Positions 15,875 to 25,220 are shown, counted from the first letter of the stretch. The stretch is DNA of 64,000 bases from Qipengyuania sp. S6317L1 (GCF_023015615.1 NZ_JALKAJ010000005.1:1-64000); one strand, 5' to 3'. The notes: generated from the letters alone by a model not told the origin. Made by a program: numbers and translations.

Positions 15875-17217
15875 TAAGGCTTCCTTCCCTCGATCCAGTC
15901 GTTGAGCACTTCATGGAAAAAGCGCACTTTTGTTTCCTGCGCAGACAGATACGCGTCTGAATATCCGCGCGAATGCATCCCTGCCTGCATCCCTTCGGCA
16001 AGCTCCATGTCCTGATAGACAATCTGGCCAGACAGTTCAGGGATACCGCGCCCTTGATCAAAATCGCGATGTTCGCAGTGGGTCGCCTCTTGCAAAGGGC
16101 GGATCCCGGCCATGATCGACTCCACCTCGGTCTGCCCTTCTACGGGAAATGCCATGCACCACAGGTCAAAGTAGCATTTCTCCGGGTCTTCGGGGTGAGG
16201 CTCGCTGCGGAAGAAGACCAGGTTGTCGGGCAGGAAGCTGATCGTGACATTGGGGAACATCACCGTATGCGGACTGTCGGTGATCTCTTCTTCATTGAGG
16301 TGCTCGTAGTGGAGATAACCTTTTTCCTTCCAGAGCTTGCGTTTGGCAGCCTTAAGGTCTTTCCAGCCCTGAATCGCAAACTCTTCGTATGTCTCGTATG
16401 TCTCAGGGTCGATGTCCCATTTGCGCAGTTCGGCCTCGAACATGGCGTTACCGCCGCCTTCCGGTCTGTCAGTCAGGGAAGGGCGCATGGGCTGGACAGT
16501 GCGACCGAGCCCATTGGGCCAGATTTCAAGCCGCGCAGAATCCACATCCTGATCAATCCAGGGCGGAACCTGCGGATGGGCGGTGCGGGTGTGGTAGCTT
16601 TCCGAGAAATTGTCTGTGACGAACTTCCAATTGGCGTTGAGAGCGATGCGATACCACGCCACGCGCACGGCCTTGTCCATGTCGTAACGTTGATAAACCT
16701 CCATCATGGGATAGAGATAATCGTGCAAACTCGGCGCGTTGTCGTCCATTGTGTACCAGACAAACCCGCCCCACGTCTCGCAACGCAGCTCTTTCAGCTT
16801 TGCCTTGCCGCAAGGGTTGCCTCGCACAAAATCGTCTGCGTCTTGCGCATATTCGACCACTCCATCGAGGCCATGACGCCAGCCGTGATAAGGGCAGGTG
16901 AAGGCATCAACGCAAGAGGAATCCTGAACCAGACGCATCCCGCGGTGTGCGCAGGAATTGTAGAAAGCTTTCACTGATCCGTCGTGCTGGCGCACGCAGA
17001 TCACCGATTCTTTCATAAAATTATGGACTACGAAGTCGCCTGCTTCTTCCAATTCGGCAGTGCGACCAGCGACGTGCCAAATCTTGGTCCAGAGGTGATC
17101 CCACTCCTTCTGCGCGAACTCTTTTGAGAAGTAGCGGTCACCGGTGATCGGATCACCGCGCAGGTTTGCCGGGTCGCGCCCGTTCATCGGCGGCGGAACT
17201 GAGGCTTGCTTATTCAT
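15874..17217 (-). CDS. Rieske non-heme iron oxygenase, alpha subunit
   Basis: A 447-residue alpha subunit. The Rieske ligands are Cys89-x-His91 and Cys108-x2-His111. The catalytic site has Asp202 with iron ligands His209 and His214 (DNFSESYH). Every one of these positions lines up without gaps, within one or two residues, with the alpha subunit at 23400-24749, so the two are close paralogues. The ATG is MNKQAS; the upstream extension of the frame is not conserved in character. It is first in a Rieske/SDR/NTF2 unit. A TetR-type palindrome lies 77 bp upstream, directly after the TetR gene. Confidence 0.93.
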   Translation of the reverse strand: MNKQASVPPPMNGRDPANLRGDPITGDRYFSKEFAQKEWDHLWTKIWHVAGRTAELEEAGDFVVHNFMKESVICVRQHDGSVKAFYNSCAHRGMRLVQDSSCVDAFTCPYHGWRHGLDGVVEYAQDADDFVRGNPCGKAKLKELRCETWGGFVWYTMDDNAPSLHDYLYPMMEVYQRYDMDKAVRVAWYRIALNANWKFVTDNFSESYHTRTAHPQVPPWIDQDVDSARLEIWPNGLGRTVQPMRPSLTDRPEGGGNAMFEAELRKWDIDPETYETYEEFAIQGWKDLKAAKRKLWKEKGYLHYEHLNEEEITDSPHTVMFPNVTISFLPDNLVFFRSEPHPEDPEKCYFDLWCMAFPVEGQTEVESIMAGIRPLQEATHCEHRDFDQGRGIPELSGQIVYQDMELAEGMQAGMHSRGYSDAYLSAQETKVRFFHEVLNDWIEGRKP

Positions 17218-17293
17218 TGCATCGTCTCCCAAACGATTTGCAGCACATATTGCAGCGCGTCCCAGGGAACGCATACTATCACTTTGGGCAGAA

Positions 17294-17314
17294 TTCCGGC
17301 AGACCTGTCGGTTT
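17294..17314. promoter_or_regulatory. Candidate TetR operator upstream of the Rieske/SDR/NTF2 operon
   Basis: An imperfect palindrome (TTCCGGCAG... CTGTCGGTTT) that matches the site at 18063-18083 in 16 of 21 positions. It sits between the TetR stop codon and the start of the Rieske gene (77 bp to the ATG), so it may control that operon. Confidence 0.55.
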
Positions 17315-17980
17315 CTAATCTTCCTCGGCGTAGAGCTGTTCGATCACTGTTATGAGCTTGTCCCTGACTGCGCTGCGGCGTGACGGGTTGCCGAGAAATG
17401 GGCGATTAACCAGCAATCCCAGATGAAGCGCCGCTGCAAAGTCGCTTGCAAGGTGCAAGGCTTCGTGCCGACCATCCCATTGCGGGAAGGCCTCCTCCAT
17501 TTTGTCCATCCACTCCTTGTCGAAGGCTTTGGTCGCCGGAACCAGTAGTGCTGCCAAATCGGCATCGGTACGGGCCGCCATCGCCAGTTCGAGATAGGCG
17601 GAGTATTCGGGTGTCAAAACGCTTTGCCAGTGCAGTTCGGTAGCAAGTCGGATTGCCTCAGCTGGTTCGGCATCGCGCAAGGAACTGAGATATTCGCCTA
17701 GAAAAAATTCGAGCCGGCGATGCTGCACGAAGTCGATCAGCGCCGCGACCAGTTCGGTGCGATTGGCAAAGTGGTGGTGCATTGCGCCGCGTGAAATGTT
17801 TGCCCTTCGCACGATCTCGCTGGTGGTGAGCCCGGCGTAGCCACATTCGACAAGGCAATCGATCGCCGCCTGCATTATGTTCTCGCGGGTCATTGCAGCT
17901 TTGCGCTGCTGCCAACGAGGCTCTGCGAGATCATTTGCACCGTGGACGATGGGAGTTGGGTTCGATTGTGTCACAGTCAT
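17315..17980 (-). CDS. TetR-family transcriptional regulator
   Basis: About 221 residues with an N-terminal TetR helix-turn-helix: TRENIMQAAIDCLVECGY, GLTTSEIVRRANISRGAMHHHF, then a variable ligand-binding domain. It probably represses the adjacent transport and oxygenase genes until a ligand binds. The start is uncertain: the ATG at 17980 abuts AGAGAG, and a GTG at 17974 has better spacing. It is divergent from the TonB-dependent receptor at 18162, with a 24-bp palindrome between them, and a similar site follows its stop codon. Confidence 0.9.
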   Translation of the reverse strand: MTVTQSNPTPIVHGANDLAEPRWQQRKAAMTRENIMQAAIDCLVECGYAGLTTSEIVRRANISRGAMHHHFANRTELVAALIDFVQHRRLEFFLGEYLSSLRDAEPAEAIRLATELHWQSVLTPEYSAYLELAMAARTDADLAALLVPATKAFDKEWMDKMEEAFPQWDGRHEALHLASDFAAALHLGLLVNRPFLGNPSRRSAVRDKLITVIEQLYAEED

Positions 17981-18060
17981 CTCTCTAAACTGCATCGGGC
18001 GCGGGGGCAAAAGCAGCCTAGTCAAAAGCCCAGTATCCCTTCCACGTCGCATAAGTGCAC

Positions 18061-18084
18061 AAAACCGACAGCCCCGTCGGTTTT
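18061..18084. promoter_or_regulatory. Candidate TetR operator in the divergent tetR/receptor promoter
   Basis: A perfect inverted repeat with 9-bp arms (AAAACCGAC and GTCGGTTTT) and a 6-bp spacer. It is almost midway between the TetR start (17980) and the receptor start (18162). The layout is that of a TetR operator allowing autoregulation and control of the receptor operon. Confidence 0.7.
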
Positions 18085-18161
18085 TCGTGGGCAGCCATAT
18101 AAAGCGCCAAAAATGGCGGTCTGCCCCTCGAAGCGGCTGATGTATGGGAGGGAGAAAACTA

Positions 18162-20375
18162 ATGGGTTATGCAGTAAGGCTGCTCGCAGGCATTTCGTTG
18201 GTTGCGTTCGGTGCTGGTCAGGTCGCGGCGCAAGATAATGATCTCGCGCAGTCAGGCGACACAGGCGGCGTAAACGAGATTCTCGTGACCGCTCAAAAAG
18301 AAGCGCAGAACATCCAGGATGTGCCGATTTCAATCACCGCGCTTGCTGGGGAAACCCTCGAAAACGCACAAGTGAACAACGTCCTCGACTTGTCCAACTC
18401 GCTGCCTAACGTGCAGATCAATTCCTTTTCTAATTCGCCCGACTCCGCAGTCTTCACGATCCGTGGCATCGGTGTGAATGATGCTGATCCTTATGTCGGC
18501 ACGACTGTATCGGTGGTCGTTGACGGGGTGGTCGTAGGCGTAAACACCGCCGCACTGCTTTCGCTGTTCGATATTGAGCGCGTCGAGGTCCTTCGCGGCC
18601 CGCAGGGCACTTTGTTCGGCGCAAACACGACCGGCGGTGTCATCAACGTTGTCACCAAGCAGCCCACCGGCGTTTTGGAGGGCGAAGCGCAGCTGGTTTA
18701 CGGTAACTACAACCAGATCGAGGCAAATGCCTCGCTCAATTTCCCCTTGGGCGAGGACTTCGCTGGCAAAATCAGCGTTCTGCACAACTCGAACGACGGC
18801 TACTTCCGCAACTATCTCGATGGAGAGCGGTTGGGCGCGCACAGCATCACGACGCTTCGTGGCTATCTCCAGTATGACAACGGCCTCTACGATGCGACGG
18901 TGATTGGGGAGTACTCGGCGAGCCGCAACGATTCCCAAACAGGTGTTTTGATTGCCGAGCCGGGTGAGTTGTTCTTCACACCCGGTCAGACGCAAGACCC
19001 CTTCGATTATATGCGGGGCCAGTCGAACGATCAGCCAAATTCGAATGATCGCGACACATTTTCAGCGACACTGACACAAAATCTTGAGACGTCATTCGGC
19101 ACGCTGACCTCGATCACGAACTATCGCGAATACGACAATTTGCTGTTTTCCGATGATGATGCCGTAACACCCGTGCTGCTCCAGACACGGCGAGACATCA
19201 GCCACCATCAATTCAGTCAGGAATTGCGCAATCTTGTCGATTTGAGCGATACGACACGTCTGATCGCAGGGGTGTTCTATTTTGAGCAGGAATACTTCCT
19301 CGATCAGTCAACCAAGCTGGATGGCTTCGCGCTAGGTTTGGGGCAGCCACAAACGCAGGATCAGGAAAACAAATCGATCTCACTGTTTGCGCAGCTTTAT
19401 CAGGAGCTGACCCCTGAACTGACTTTGCAGGCAGGGCTTCGGTTTGCGCACGAAAAGACAGAGGCGATCTCGACGAATGCCAACTCGATCAATCCTGATG
19501 GTGGGCCTGCGAAATTTGATGATCCTTTGATCCCCGGCTCTGAAGTGATCGCGACTGGCGACGAAAGCTGGGACAATGTCGGCTGGAAGATCGGCATGGA
19601 TTATAAGGCAAGCGATGATGTGCTGCTTTACGGATATTATGCACGCGGGTTCAAATCGGGCGGATTTACCGGCCGTATCGTGATCGCCGAGGATATTGGC
19701 CCGTTTGATCCGGAAGAGGTGGATACCTTTGAAGTCGGCCTGAAATCGGACCTTGCCGATGGCCGGCTGCGGCTCAATCTTGCTGCCTTCCTCAACAAAT
19801 ATAACAATCAACAAGTGGTGCAAAACCTGACTTTCCCGTCTGGCGCGAACTCAGCCACGATCACCAATGCCGGTAAATCGGAAAGCAAGGGCTTCGAGAT
19901 TGAGGCAACTGCCGTTCCCGTCGATGGCCTGACGCTGACCGGCTCGCTTGCGTACCTAGACGCTGAATATCTGGAATATGATACCCAAGTGCTCGATGCC
20001 ACAGGTGCATTGGTACCGGTATCGTTTGCGGGCAACAAATTGCTCAATTCCCCCGAATGGAACGCTGCTGTTGGAGTGAACTGGGAAGGGCAAGTGGGGC
20101 CGGGCGAGCTCAATCTTGGCGGGCAATACAGCTATACCAGCTCCAAGTTCACAGGCTTCACCAACCTGCCTGTTGAGCTTGTGCCTTCGATTAATCTGGT
20201 AAACGCCTTCGCCAGTTACTCGCCAGACAATTCCGGCATCACCATCGGTGTATGGGCGCGCAATTTGTTCGACGAGGAATACTTCAACCAACGCCTGAAC
20301 CTCACCGGGATCGGTACGCTCGCCTCGATTGGTGCGCCGCGCACCTATGGCGTGGATGTACGGGTTGAGTTTTGA
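18162..20375 (+). CDS. TonB-dependent outer-membrane receptor
   Basis: A 737-residue receptor with a signal peptide (MGYAVRLLAG to VAAQ), a TonB-box-like NEILVTAQKEAQNIQDVP, a plug with IRGIGVNDADP and VEVLRGPQGTLFGANTTGGVI, and a barrel ending in a terminal Phe (DVRVEF). The start is set by GGGAGGGA eight bases upstream. It heads a plus-strand series with an SDR, CYP101 P450, GFA protein, NTF2-like proteins and a Rieske oxygenase, which suggests it imports their substrate. The TetR-type operator at 18061-18084 lies 78 bp upstream. Confidence 0.93.
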   Translation: MGYAVRLLAGISLVAFGAGQVAAQDNDLAQSGDTGGVNEILVTAQKEAQNIQDVPISITALAGETLENAQVNNVLDLSNSLPNVQINSFSNSPDSAVFTIRGIGVNDADPYVGTTVSVVVDGVVVGVNTAALLSLFDIERVEVLRGPQGTLFGANTTGGVINVVTKQPTGVLEGEAQLVYGNYNQIEANASLNFPLGEDFAGKISVLHNSNDGYFRNYLDGERLGAHSITTLRGYLQYDNGLYDATVIGEYSASRNDSQTGVLIAEPGELFFTPGQTQDPFDYMRGQSNDQPNSNDRDTFSATLTQNLETSFGTLTSITNYREYDNLLFSDDDAVTPVLLQTRRDISHHQFSQELRNLVDLSDTTRLIAGVFYFEQEYFLDQSTKLDGFALGLGQPQTQDQENKSISLFAQLYQELTPELTLQAGLRFAHEKTEAISTNANSINPDGGPAKFDDPLIPGSEVIATGDESWDNVGWKIGMDYKASDDVLLYGYYARGFKSGGFTGRIVIAEDIGPFDPEEVDTFEVGLKSDLADGRLRLNLAAFLNKYNNQQVVQNLTFPSGANSATITNAGKSESKGFEIEATAVPVDGLTLTGSLAYLDAEYLEYDTQVLDATGALVPVSFAGNKLLNSPEWNAAVGVNWEGQVGPGELNLGGQYSYTSSKFTGFTNLPVELVPSINLVNAFASYSPDNSGITIGVWARNLFDEEYFNQRLNLTGIGTLASIGAPRTYGVDVRVEF

Positions 20376-20435
20376 ACGGGTCGGGCATGTGGGCGTTGCG
20401 CGCCCGCCTGCCGAGCAATTTCTAGGGAGAGTTTG

Positions 20436-21182
20436 ATGGGAAAGATGGATGGCCGAGTGGCCCTGATCACGGGCGGTGCGTCAGGATTGGGTGAAGAAGA
20501 TGCGCGCACGCTTGCACGCGAGGGCGCCAAAGTGGTTATCACCGACGTTCAGGACGAGCTGGGTGAGAAGGTCGCGGCCAGCATTGATGGGTGCCTTTAC
20601 CTCAATCACGATGTGCGAGACGAAGCGCGCTGGGGCGAAGTGGTCGCAGAAACCATCAAGCAGTTTGGTCGTCTCGACACGCTGGTCAACAATGCGGGCC
20701 TTGTGCGTTTCGCGACGGTTGAAGAATTGAGCTATGACGATTTCCGGCTTCAGACCGAAGTGATGATCAACGGTCCCTTCCTCGGCTGCAAGGCGGCAAT
20801 CCCGCACATGTCTAAAGATGGTTCGGGCTCGATCATCAATATGGCATCGATCGCGGGGCTGAAGGGCATCAGCGCAATTCCGGCTTACTCTGCGGCGAAG
20901 GCCGGGGTAATCGGCATGAGCCGGTCAATTGCCGTCCATTGCCGTGAACAGGGCTATCGTATTCGTTGCAACGCGATTGCTCCGGGTGGAATTGCTACTC
21001 CGATGACCGCTCAGGCGATGGCCGAGCTTCCCGAGGGCAATGCAGGGCGCGATCAGGCTGAAACTCACGGGATGGGCCAACCAAGTGATGTTGCCAATAT
21101 GGTGCTCTATCTCGCCAGCGACGACGGACGTCACATCACGGGAACGACTATCACAATCGACAATGGCGAAACGATGGAATGA
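20436..21182 (+). CDS. Short-chain dehydrogenase/reductase (SDR)
   Basis: A 248-residue classical SDR with TGGASGLGEEDA, NNAG, NMASIAG with the catalytic Ser, YSAAK, and a C-terminal ITIDNGETM. The ATG follows TAGGGAGA; a TTG immediately upstream is in frame but less likely. It lies 60 bp after the TonB-dependent receptor and 33 bp before the P450 gene, probably in one operon. It could oxidise the alcohol made by the P450 (inference). Confidence 0.9.
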   Translation: MGKMDGRVALITGGASGLGEEDARTLAREGAKVVITDVQDELGEKVAASIDGCLYLNHDVRDEARWGEVVAETIKQFGRLDTLVNNAGLVRFATVEELSYDDFRLQTEVMINGPFLGCKAAIPHMSKDGSGSIINMASIAGLKGISAIPAYSAAKAGVIGMSRSIAVHCREQGYRIRCNAIAPGGIATPMTAQAMAELPEGNAGRDQAETHGMGQPSDVANMVLYLASDDGRHITGTTITIDNGETME

Positions 21183-21215
21183 GCGGCAGATTGGCCTTGA
21201 GAGAGGATTGAAAAT

Positions 21216-22424
21216 ATGGCCAGCATTGCATTTTCCGATACCCCCGAGCACGTACCGTCTGACCTGTTGGTGGACGTAGATATCTACGCACCGCCCGGCT
21301 TTGAGGAGGACTACCATCAAGCGTGGGCGGCGCTTCAAGCGGCCAATGCGCCGCTGGTCTGGACACCGCGTAACGAGGGGCATTGGGTGGCACTGGGCGG
21401 CGAGGTAATGGCCGAGGTGCAGTCCGATTGGGAGAGGTTTTCAAACCGCGTCATCGTCCTGCCCAAATCGATCGGTGAATTGCACGGGCTGATCCCGACC
21501 ACGATCGACCCGCCTGAACATCGCCCCTACCGCAAGCTGCTCAATGCAAACCTGCAACCTGCCGCGATACGGGGGCTGCACGAAGAGATCAGGGCAACCG
21601 CAATTGAGCTCATCGAAAGCTTTCGAGCCGATGGGCACTGCAACTTCACGGAAAGTTATGCGAGCGTCCTGCCTATTCGCATCTTTCTGGCTCTGGTCGG
21701 ACTTCCTGAAAGCGATGCTGTGAAGATCCGTTTGTGGGCAGAAAGCATGACCCGGCCTGATCCTGTTATGCCATTCGCGGATGCTCGCCAGGCGTTTTTC
21801 GATTATCTCGATCCAATTATCAGTGATCGGCGCGCAAACCCGGGCGAAGATATGCTTTCTCTCATGCTCGCCGCAGATCTGGACGGACGAAAGCTTACTC
21901 AAGACGAGGCGCTAGCGCTTTCAACACAGGTGCTCATTGCCGGCGTGGATACGGTCGTCAATTTCCTGAGCTTCGTAATGCTTGAATTGGCTCGCAAACC
22001 TGACGCACGGGCGGCCCTGCAAGAAAATCCGGCGGGTATGCCTGCGGCAACGAACGAATTGTTCCGCCGCTTTGGATTGGTCACTATCGCCCGCGAAGTC
22101 AGAAACGACATCGATTTTCACGGTGTCCAACTGAAAGCAGGCGACATGGTCGCCATACCGACCGCCGTTCACGGGATTGATCCTGAGGTAAACGCCTGCC
22201 CGATGGACCTCGACTTCACCCGAAAACGGCCGCGACATTCCGCATTCGGTAGCGGCCCGCATATGTGTCCAGGTCAAGAGCTTGCGCGTAGCGAAGTTGC
22301 AATCACGCTTCAGGAATGGCTGGCGCGCATTCCCGATTTCGAGGTTGCGCCAGACAGTGATCTTTCCACGCGCCCGGGTATCGTCGGCTGTATCGAGCGG
22401 CTTTGTTTGAAATGGAGCGCGTAA
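21216..22424 (+). CDS. Cytochrome P450, CYP101 (P450cam-type) family
   Basis: A 402-residue soluble P450. It has the I-helix acid-alcohol pair Asp245-Thr246 within IAGVDTVVNFLSF, Glu281-x-x-Arg284 in the K-helix, and the heme loop from Phe344 to Cys351 (FGSGPHMC). The stretches VDTVVNFLSF, EFxFHGVQLK-like FHGVQLKAGD, NACPMDLDF and EWLARIPDF match P450cam closely. The position of P450cam Tyr96, which hydrogen-bonds camphor, is His90 here (GELHGLIPT). It probably hydroxylates a terpenoid-like substrate (inference). Its stop overlaps the start of the next gene. No dedicated ferredoxin or reductase is visible in the window. Confidence 0.93.
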   Translation: MASIAFSDTPEHVPSDLLVDVDIYAPPGFEEDYHQAWAALQAANAPLVWTPRNEGHWVALGGEVMAEVQSDWERFSNRVIVLPKSIGELHGLIPTTIDPPEHRPYRKLLNANLQPAAIRGLHEEIRATAIELIESFRADGHCNFTESYASVLPIRIFLALVGLPESDAVKIRLWAESMTRPDPVMPFADARQAFFDYLDPIISDRRANPGEDMLSLMLAADLDGRKLTQDEALALSTQVLIAGVDTVVNFLSFVMLELARKPDARAALQENPAGMPAATNELFRRFGLVTIAREVRNDIDFHGVQLKAGDMVAIPTAVHGIDPEVNACPMDLDFTRKRPRHSAFGSGPHMCPGQELARSEVAITLQEWLARIPDFEVAPDSDLSTRPGIVGCIERLCLKWSA

Positions 22425-22849
22425 TGACCGACGCGACGCGCGAAGGCGGCTGTTTATGCGGGGCCGTGCGGTACAGTGTCCCATGGCCGCCGCTTATGTT
22501 GCTGACCTGTGCTTGTCGAAATTGTCAAAAGCAATCCGGTGCGGCGGTTTCGGTCGTAGGAGCCGCGCCGCGAGATCGGATGACCATCAAGGGCACGCTA
22601 AAAACCTACGAGGATGAAGGCGCAAGCGGGAAGGCTGTCTATCGCCAGTTTTGCCCCGAATGTGGATCACCCGTGCTGACCGACACGCCCGGTGCCGCAG
22701 AGCAAGAGATCATTTTCTACAAGGCGGGGACGCTTGACGACACAACCGATTTGGCACCGACTGTCCATTGCTGGACCGGACGCGGGCAAAAATGGGTCAA
22801 ATATTCTGACGCCGACATGGTGATGATAGAACAAGAGGGATTAAACTGA
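22424..22849 (+). CDS. GFA-domain (CENP-V/GFA) protein
   Basis: A 141-residue zinc-binding GFA-type protein with CLCGAVRY near the N terminus, CACRNCQKQSGA, and FCPECGSPV, the seven-cysteine pattern of the family named for glutathione-dependent formaldehyde-activating enzyme. The enzymatic role of most members is unproved. The ATG overlaps the P450 stop (TAATG) and its own stop overlaps the next start (TGATG), so it is tightly coupled in this operon. It could handle a one-carbon or thiol adduct released by oxidative demethylation, but that is speculative. Confidence 0.85.
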   Translation: MTDATREGGCLCGAVRYSVPWPPLMLLTCACRNCQKQSGAAVSVVGAAPRDRMTIKGTLKTYEDEGASGKAVYRQFCPECGSPVLTDTPGAAEQEIIFYKAGTLDDTTDLAPTVHCWTGRGQKWVKYSDADMVMIEQEGLN

Positions 22850-23403
22850 TGGCAGCGTTCGACTTAGAAGCCGAAGTGCGGGATCTTGCTGCACGGCGCG
22901 ACATCAATGCCGCTGTGCAGCGCTATATGCGCGGGCTTGACCGGCTAGACCCAAAGCTCCAGCGCAGCGCCTTTCACGATGATGCTCTGGTCGATGCAGG
23001 GTTATCGGCTGGCGGACCAGACGAATTTGTTACATTCTGTCAGCAGCTTCTCGGTGATATGGAAGCCTCGCACCATTTGCTGGGTCAAGTTACAATCGAG
23101 TTCACTGGCGCAGATACCGCGAGCGGCGAGTGTTATTTTCAGGCGTGGCACCATACCAATGGCGAAGCTGGCGAACCGCGCGACCTCTTTGTTTCCGGGC
23201 GTTATATCGACGAATTCGCCTGCAAGAATGGCGAGTGGCGGATCGCCAAGCGGCGGCTTATCACCGATTGGGTATCCGACCATCCTGCCGACCATTCCTT
23301 CCTCGCACAGCCCGGTATCCACCGAGGCGGGCGAAGGGGAGAGGATTTTAGCGATCAACGTGATTGGCCCGTCGAACAACAAGATTCAGGAGAAACACGA
23401 TGA
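22849..23403 (+). CDS. NTF2/SnoaL-like protein
   Basis: A 184-residue NTF2-like protein with an opening ARRDINAAVQRYMRGLDRLD, then the hallmark acidic FHDDALVDAG, ASHHLLGQ, and a closing strand NGEWRIAKRRLITDW. The last 25 residues are polar and outside the domain. It is translationally coupled on both sides (TGATG upstream, ATGA downstream). The pattern is that of SnoaL-like proteins often found beside ring-hydroxylating oxygenases. It directly precedes a Rieske alpha subunit, so a beta-like or dehydratase role is possible. Confidence 0.8.
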   Translation: MAAFDLEAEVRDLAARRDINAAVQRYMRGLDRLDPKLQRSAFHDDALVDAGLSAGGPDEFVTFCQQLLGDMEASHHLLGQVTIEFTGADTASGECYFQAWHHTNGEAGEPRDLFVSGRYIDEFACKNGEWRIAKRRLITDWVSDHPADHSFLAQPGIHRGGRRGEDFSDQRDWPVEQQDSGETR

Positions 23404-24749
23404 ATGTGCAAACCGGCGCAGCGCGCTACGCCCAAGGGCAAGACCAAGAAGTTCGCGGCGATCAAATTACAGCCGAACGCTATACCTCGCGCGAGTGGAT
23501 GGAAAAGGAATTCCAAAACCTTTGGCCCAAGGTCTGGCACCTTGGCGCGGTAGTCGCAGAGTTTGAGGAAGAGGGCGATATTGTCCGCCACAATTTCGCC
23601 AATGAATCGGTGATCATGGTTCGTCAGGCCGATGGTTCAATCCGCGCGTTCTTCAATGTGTGCCCGCACCGCGGAAACCGCGTTGTCCTTGGCGATCAAG
23701 GCATGGGGGAAAGGATCACTTGCGCCTATCACGGATGGCAGTTCGATTCCTCTGGAACCCTTGTCAATGTGCAGGATCCGGACGACTTTCCCGGGGGCAA
23801 TCCATGCGGCAAAGTCCACCTTACAGAAGTCCGGTGCGAAACCTGGGGTCCGTTTGTTTTCTGGTGCATGGACGATGATGTTCCCCCCCTTCTGGAATGG
23901 CTTTCACCTTACCCGGAAAAGCTTGCAGAATACGGTCTTGAGAACTGGGTTCGGGTGATGAACCTGTCGTGCGATGCGGAATTCAACTGGAAGATCGTGC
24001 GCGACAATTTCAACGAAAGTTATCACCTGCCAACGATCCATCCGGAATTGGCGACTTTCATCAATGACGGCCTGCCTGACACCGAGTTTGCGATGTACGA
24101 TAGCGGCCACAACTCAATGTGGATGAAGGGGCACCAGGCAACCACGCGCCAGCATTTCGAAGCCGTGCCAACCCCGCTCGATGACATTGCACGCGCGTGG
24201 GACGTTGATCCCGATGAATACAATGGCCGCACCGAAGATATTCGTGAAGCGATCATTGAGGCCAAAAGGCGCCTTGGACCTGAGCGCGGCTTTACCAATT
24301 ATGACGACATGACCGATCAGCAGTTGGTTGATTATTTCCACTGCACAATGTTTCCCAATCTGACGCTGACGATGTCGCCTGAACAGTGCCAGATTTTGCG
24401 CACAGAGCCGCATCCAACTGATCCCGCGAAATGCGTTTTCCAGCATTGGTGCCTCTATCCTCCGGTTGAGGGGATGGAGACGGTCGTCACACCCATTGGC
24501 GACCTGCCCCTGGAACACGATGCCGAGGTTCGCCACTCGGTCTATGGCGACGGGGTGAGCCTTGGCTTTGTCGCGGATCAGGATTTATCCATCGGAACCA
24601 GCCAGCAACAGGGCCTCAATTCGCGCGGCTTCAAAGGGTGCATCCTGACCTATCAGGAAAAGCGTATTCAGCGTTTCCACGAGCTGCTCAACGATATGGT
24701 TCTCGGCCACCCTACCGAACCGCAGCCGCCCATCGGTGGCGAAAGCTGA
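23400..24749 (+). CDS. Rieske non-heme iron oxygenase, alpha subunit
   Basis: A 449-residue alpha subunit with Rieske ligands Cys88-x-His90 and Cys108-x2-His111. The mononuclear iron site has Asp202, His209 and His214 (DNFNESYH). It is a close paralogue of 15874-17217, with the same spacing throughout the first 214 residues. The start overlaps the stop of the NTF2-like gene (ATGA). It is followed by two further NTF2-like genes. Electron supply may come from the ferredoxin at 3160. Confidence 0.93.
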   Translation: MNVQTGAARYAQGQDQEVRGDQITAERYTSREWMEKEFQNLWPKVWHLGAVVAEFEEEGDIVRHNFANESVIMVRQADGSIRAFFNVCPHRGNRVVLGDQGMGERITCAYHGWQFDSSGTLVNVQDPDDFPGGNPCGKVHLTEVRCETWGPFVFWCMDDDVPPLLEWLSPYPEKLAEYGLENWVRVMNLSCDAEFNWKIVRDNFNESYHLPTIHPELATFINDGLPDTEFAMYDSGHNSMWMKGHQATTRQHFEAVPTPLDDIARAWDVDPDEYNGRTEDIREAIIEAKRRLGPERGFTNYDDMTDQQLVDYFHCTMFPNLTLTMSPEQCQILRTEPHPTDPAKCVFQHWCLYPPVEGMETVVTPIGDLPLEHDAEVRHSVYGDGVSLGFVADQDLSIGTSQQQGLNSRGFKGCILTYQEKRIQRFHELLNDMVLGHPTEPQPPIGGES

Positions 24750-24760
24750 GGCCTCACTCG

Positions 24761-25174
24761 ATGGGTCAGATGCCCGAAAATGTTCGTCGCGCAATCAAGG
24801 ATTTGATGGCGGACTATTCGCACAGCCTTGATGCAATGGAGGATCCGGAAAAGGTCGTTTCGATCTTTACGCCCGATGCGGTGATCGACTTTTCAGCCGT
24901 CAACTTTCCGGCGATGAATGGCGAAGAAGAAATACGCGGTTTCTTTTCTGGTTTGTTTCCCGCGATGGCGGGCCAGTTTCACGACATGGCAAATTTTCGC
25001 CCCGTGTCGTGGGATGGCGAGGTCGCCATCGTCGACACTTACGTGATTGGCATGGGGCAACCCAAAGAGGGTGAACTGATCCATGTGCAGGTCAAATACA
25101 CCTGGGAATGTGTCGAGACGTCCCAAGGGTGGAAGTGCCGTAAATTCTCTCTCACTCCGATGATGCCCGCCTGA
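24761..25174 (+). CDS. NTF2/SnoaL-like protein
   Basis: A 137-residue protein starting MGQMPENVRRAIKDLM. It has the NTF2-like order of helix, FTPDAVIDF strand and closing WKCRKFSLTPMMP. It is a tandem paralogue of 25221-25667, sharing the opening QMPE-V, the FRP-WDGEV segment, YVIGMG and the ending TPMMP. It lies 11 bp after the Rieske gene. Function unknown; the pair may be enzyme and decoy or a heteromer. Confidence 0.78.
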   Translation: MGQMPENVRRAIKDLMADYSHSLDAMEDPEKVVSIFTPDAVIDFSAVNFPAMNGEEEIRGFFSGLFPAMAGQFHDMANFRPVSWDGEVAIVDTYVIGMGQPKEGELIHVQVKYTWECVETSQGWKCRKFSLTPMMPA

Positions 25175-25220
25175 TCGTAGATCTAATACGGACAAGGCCA
25201 AAATAGACAAGGAACGTCAA

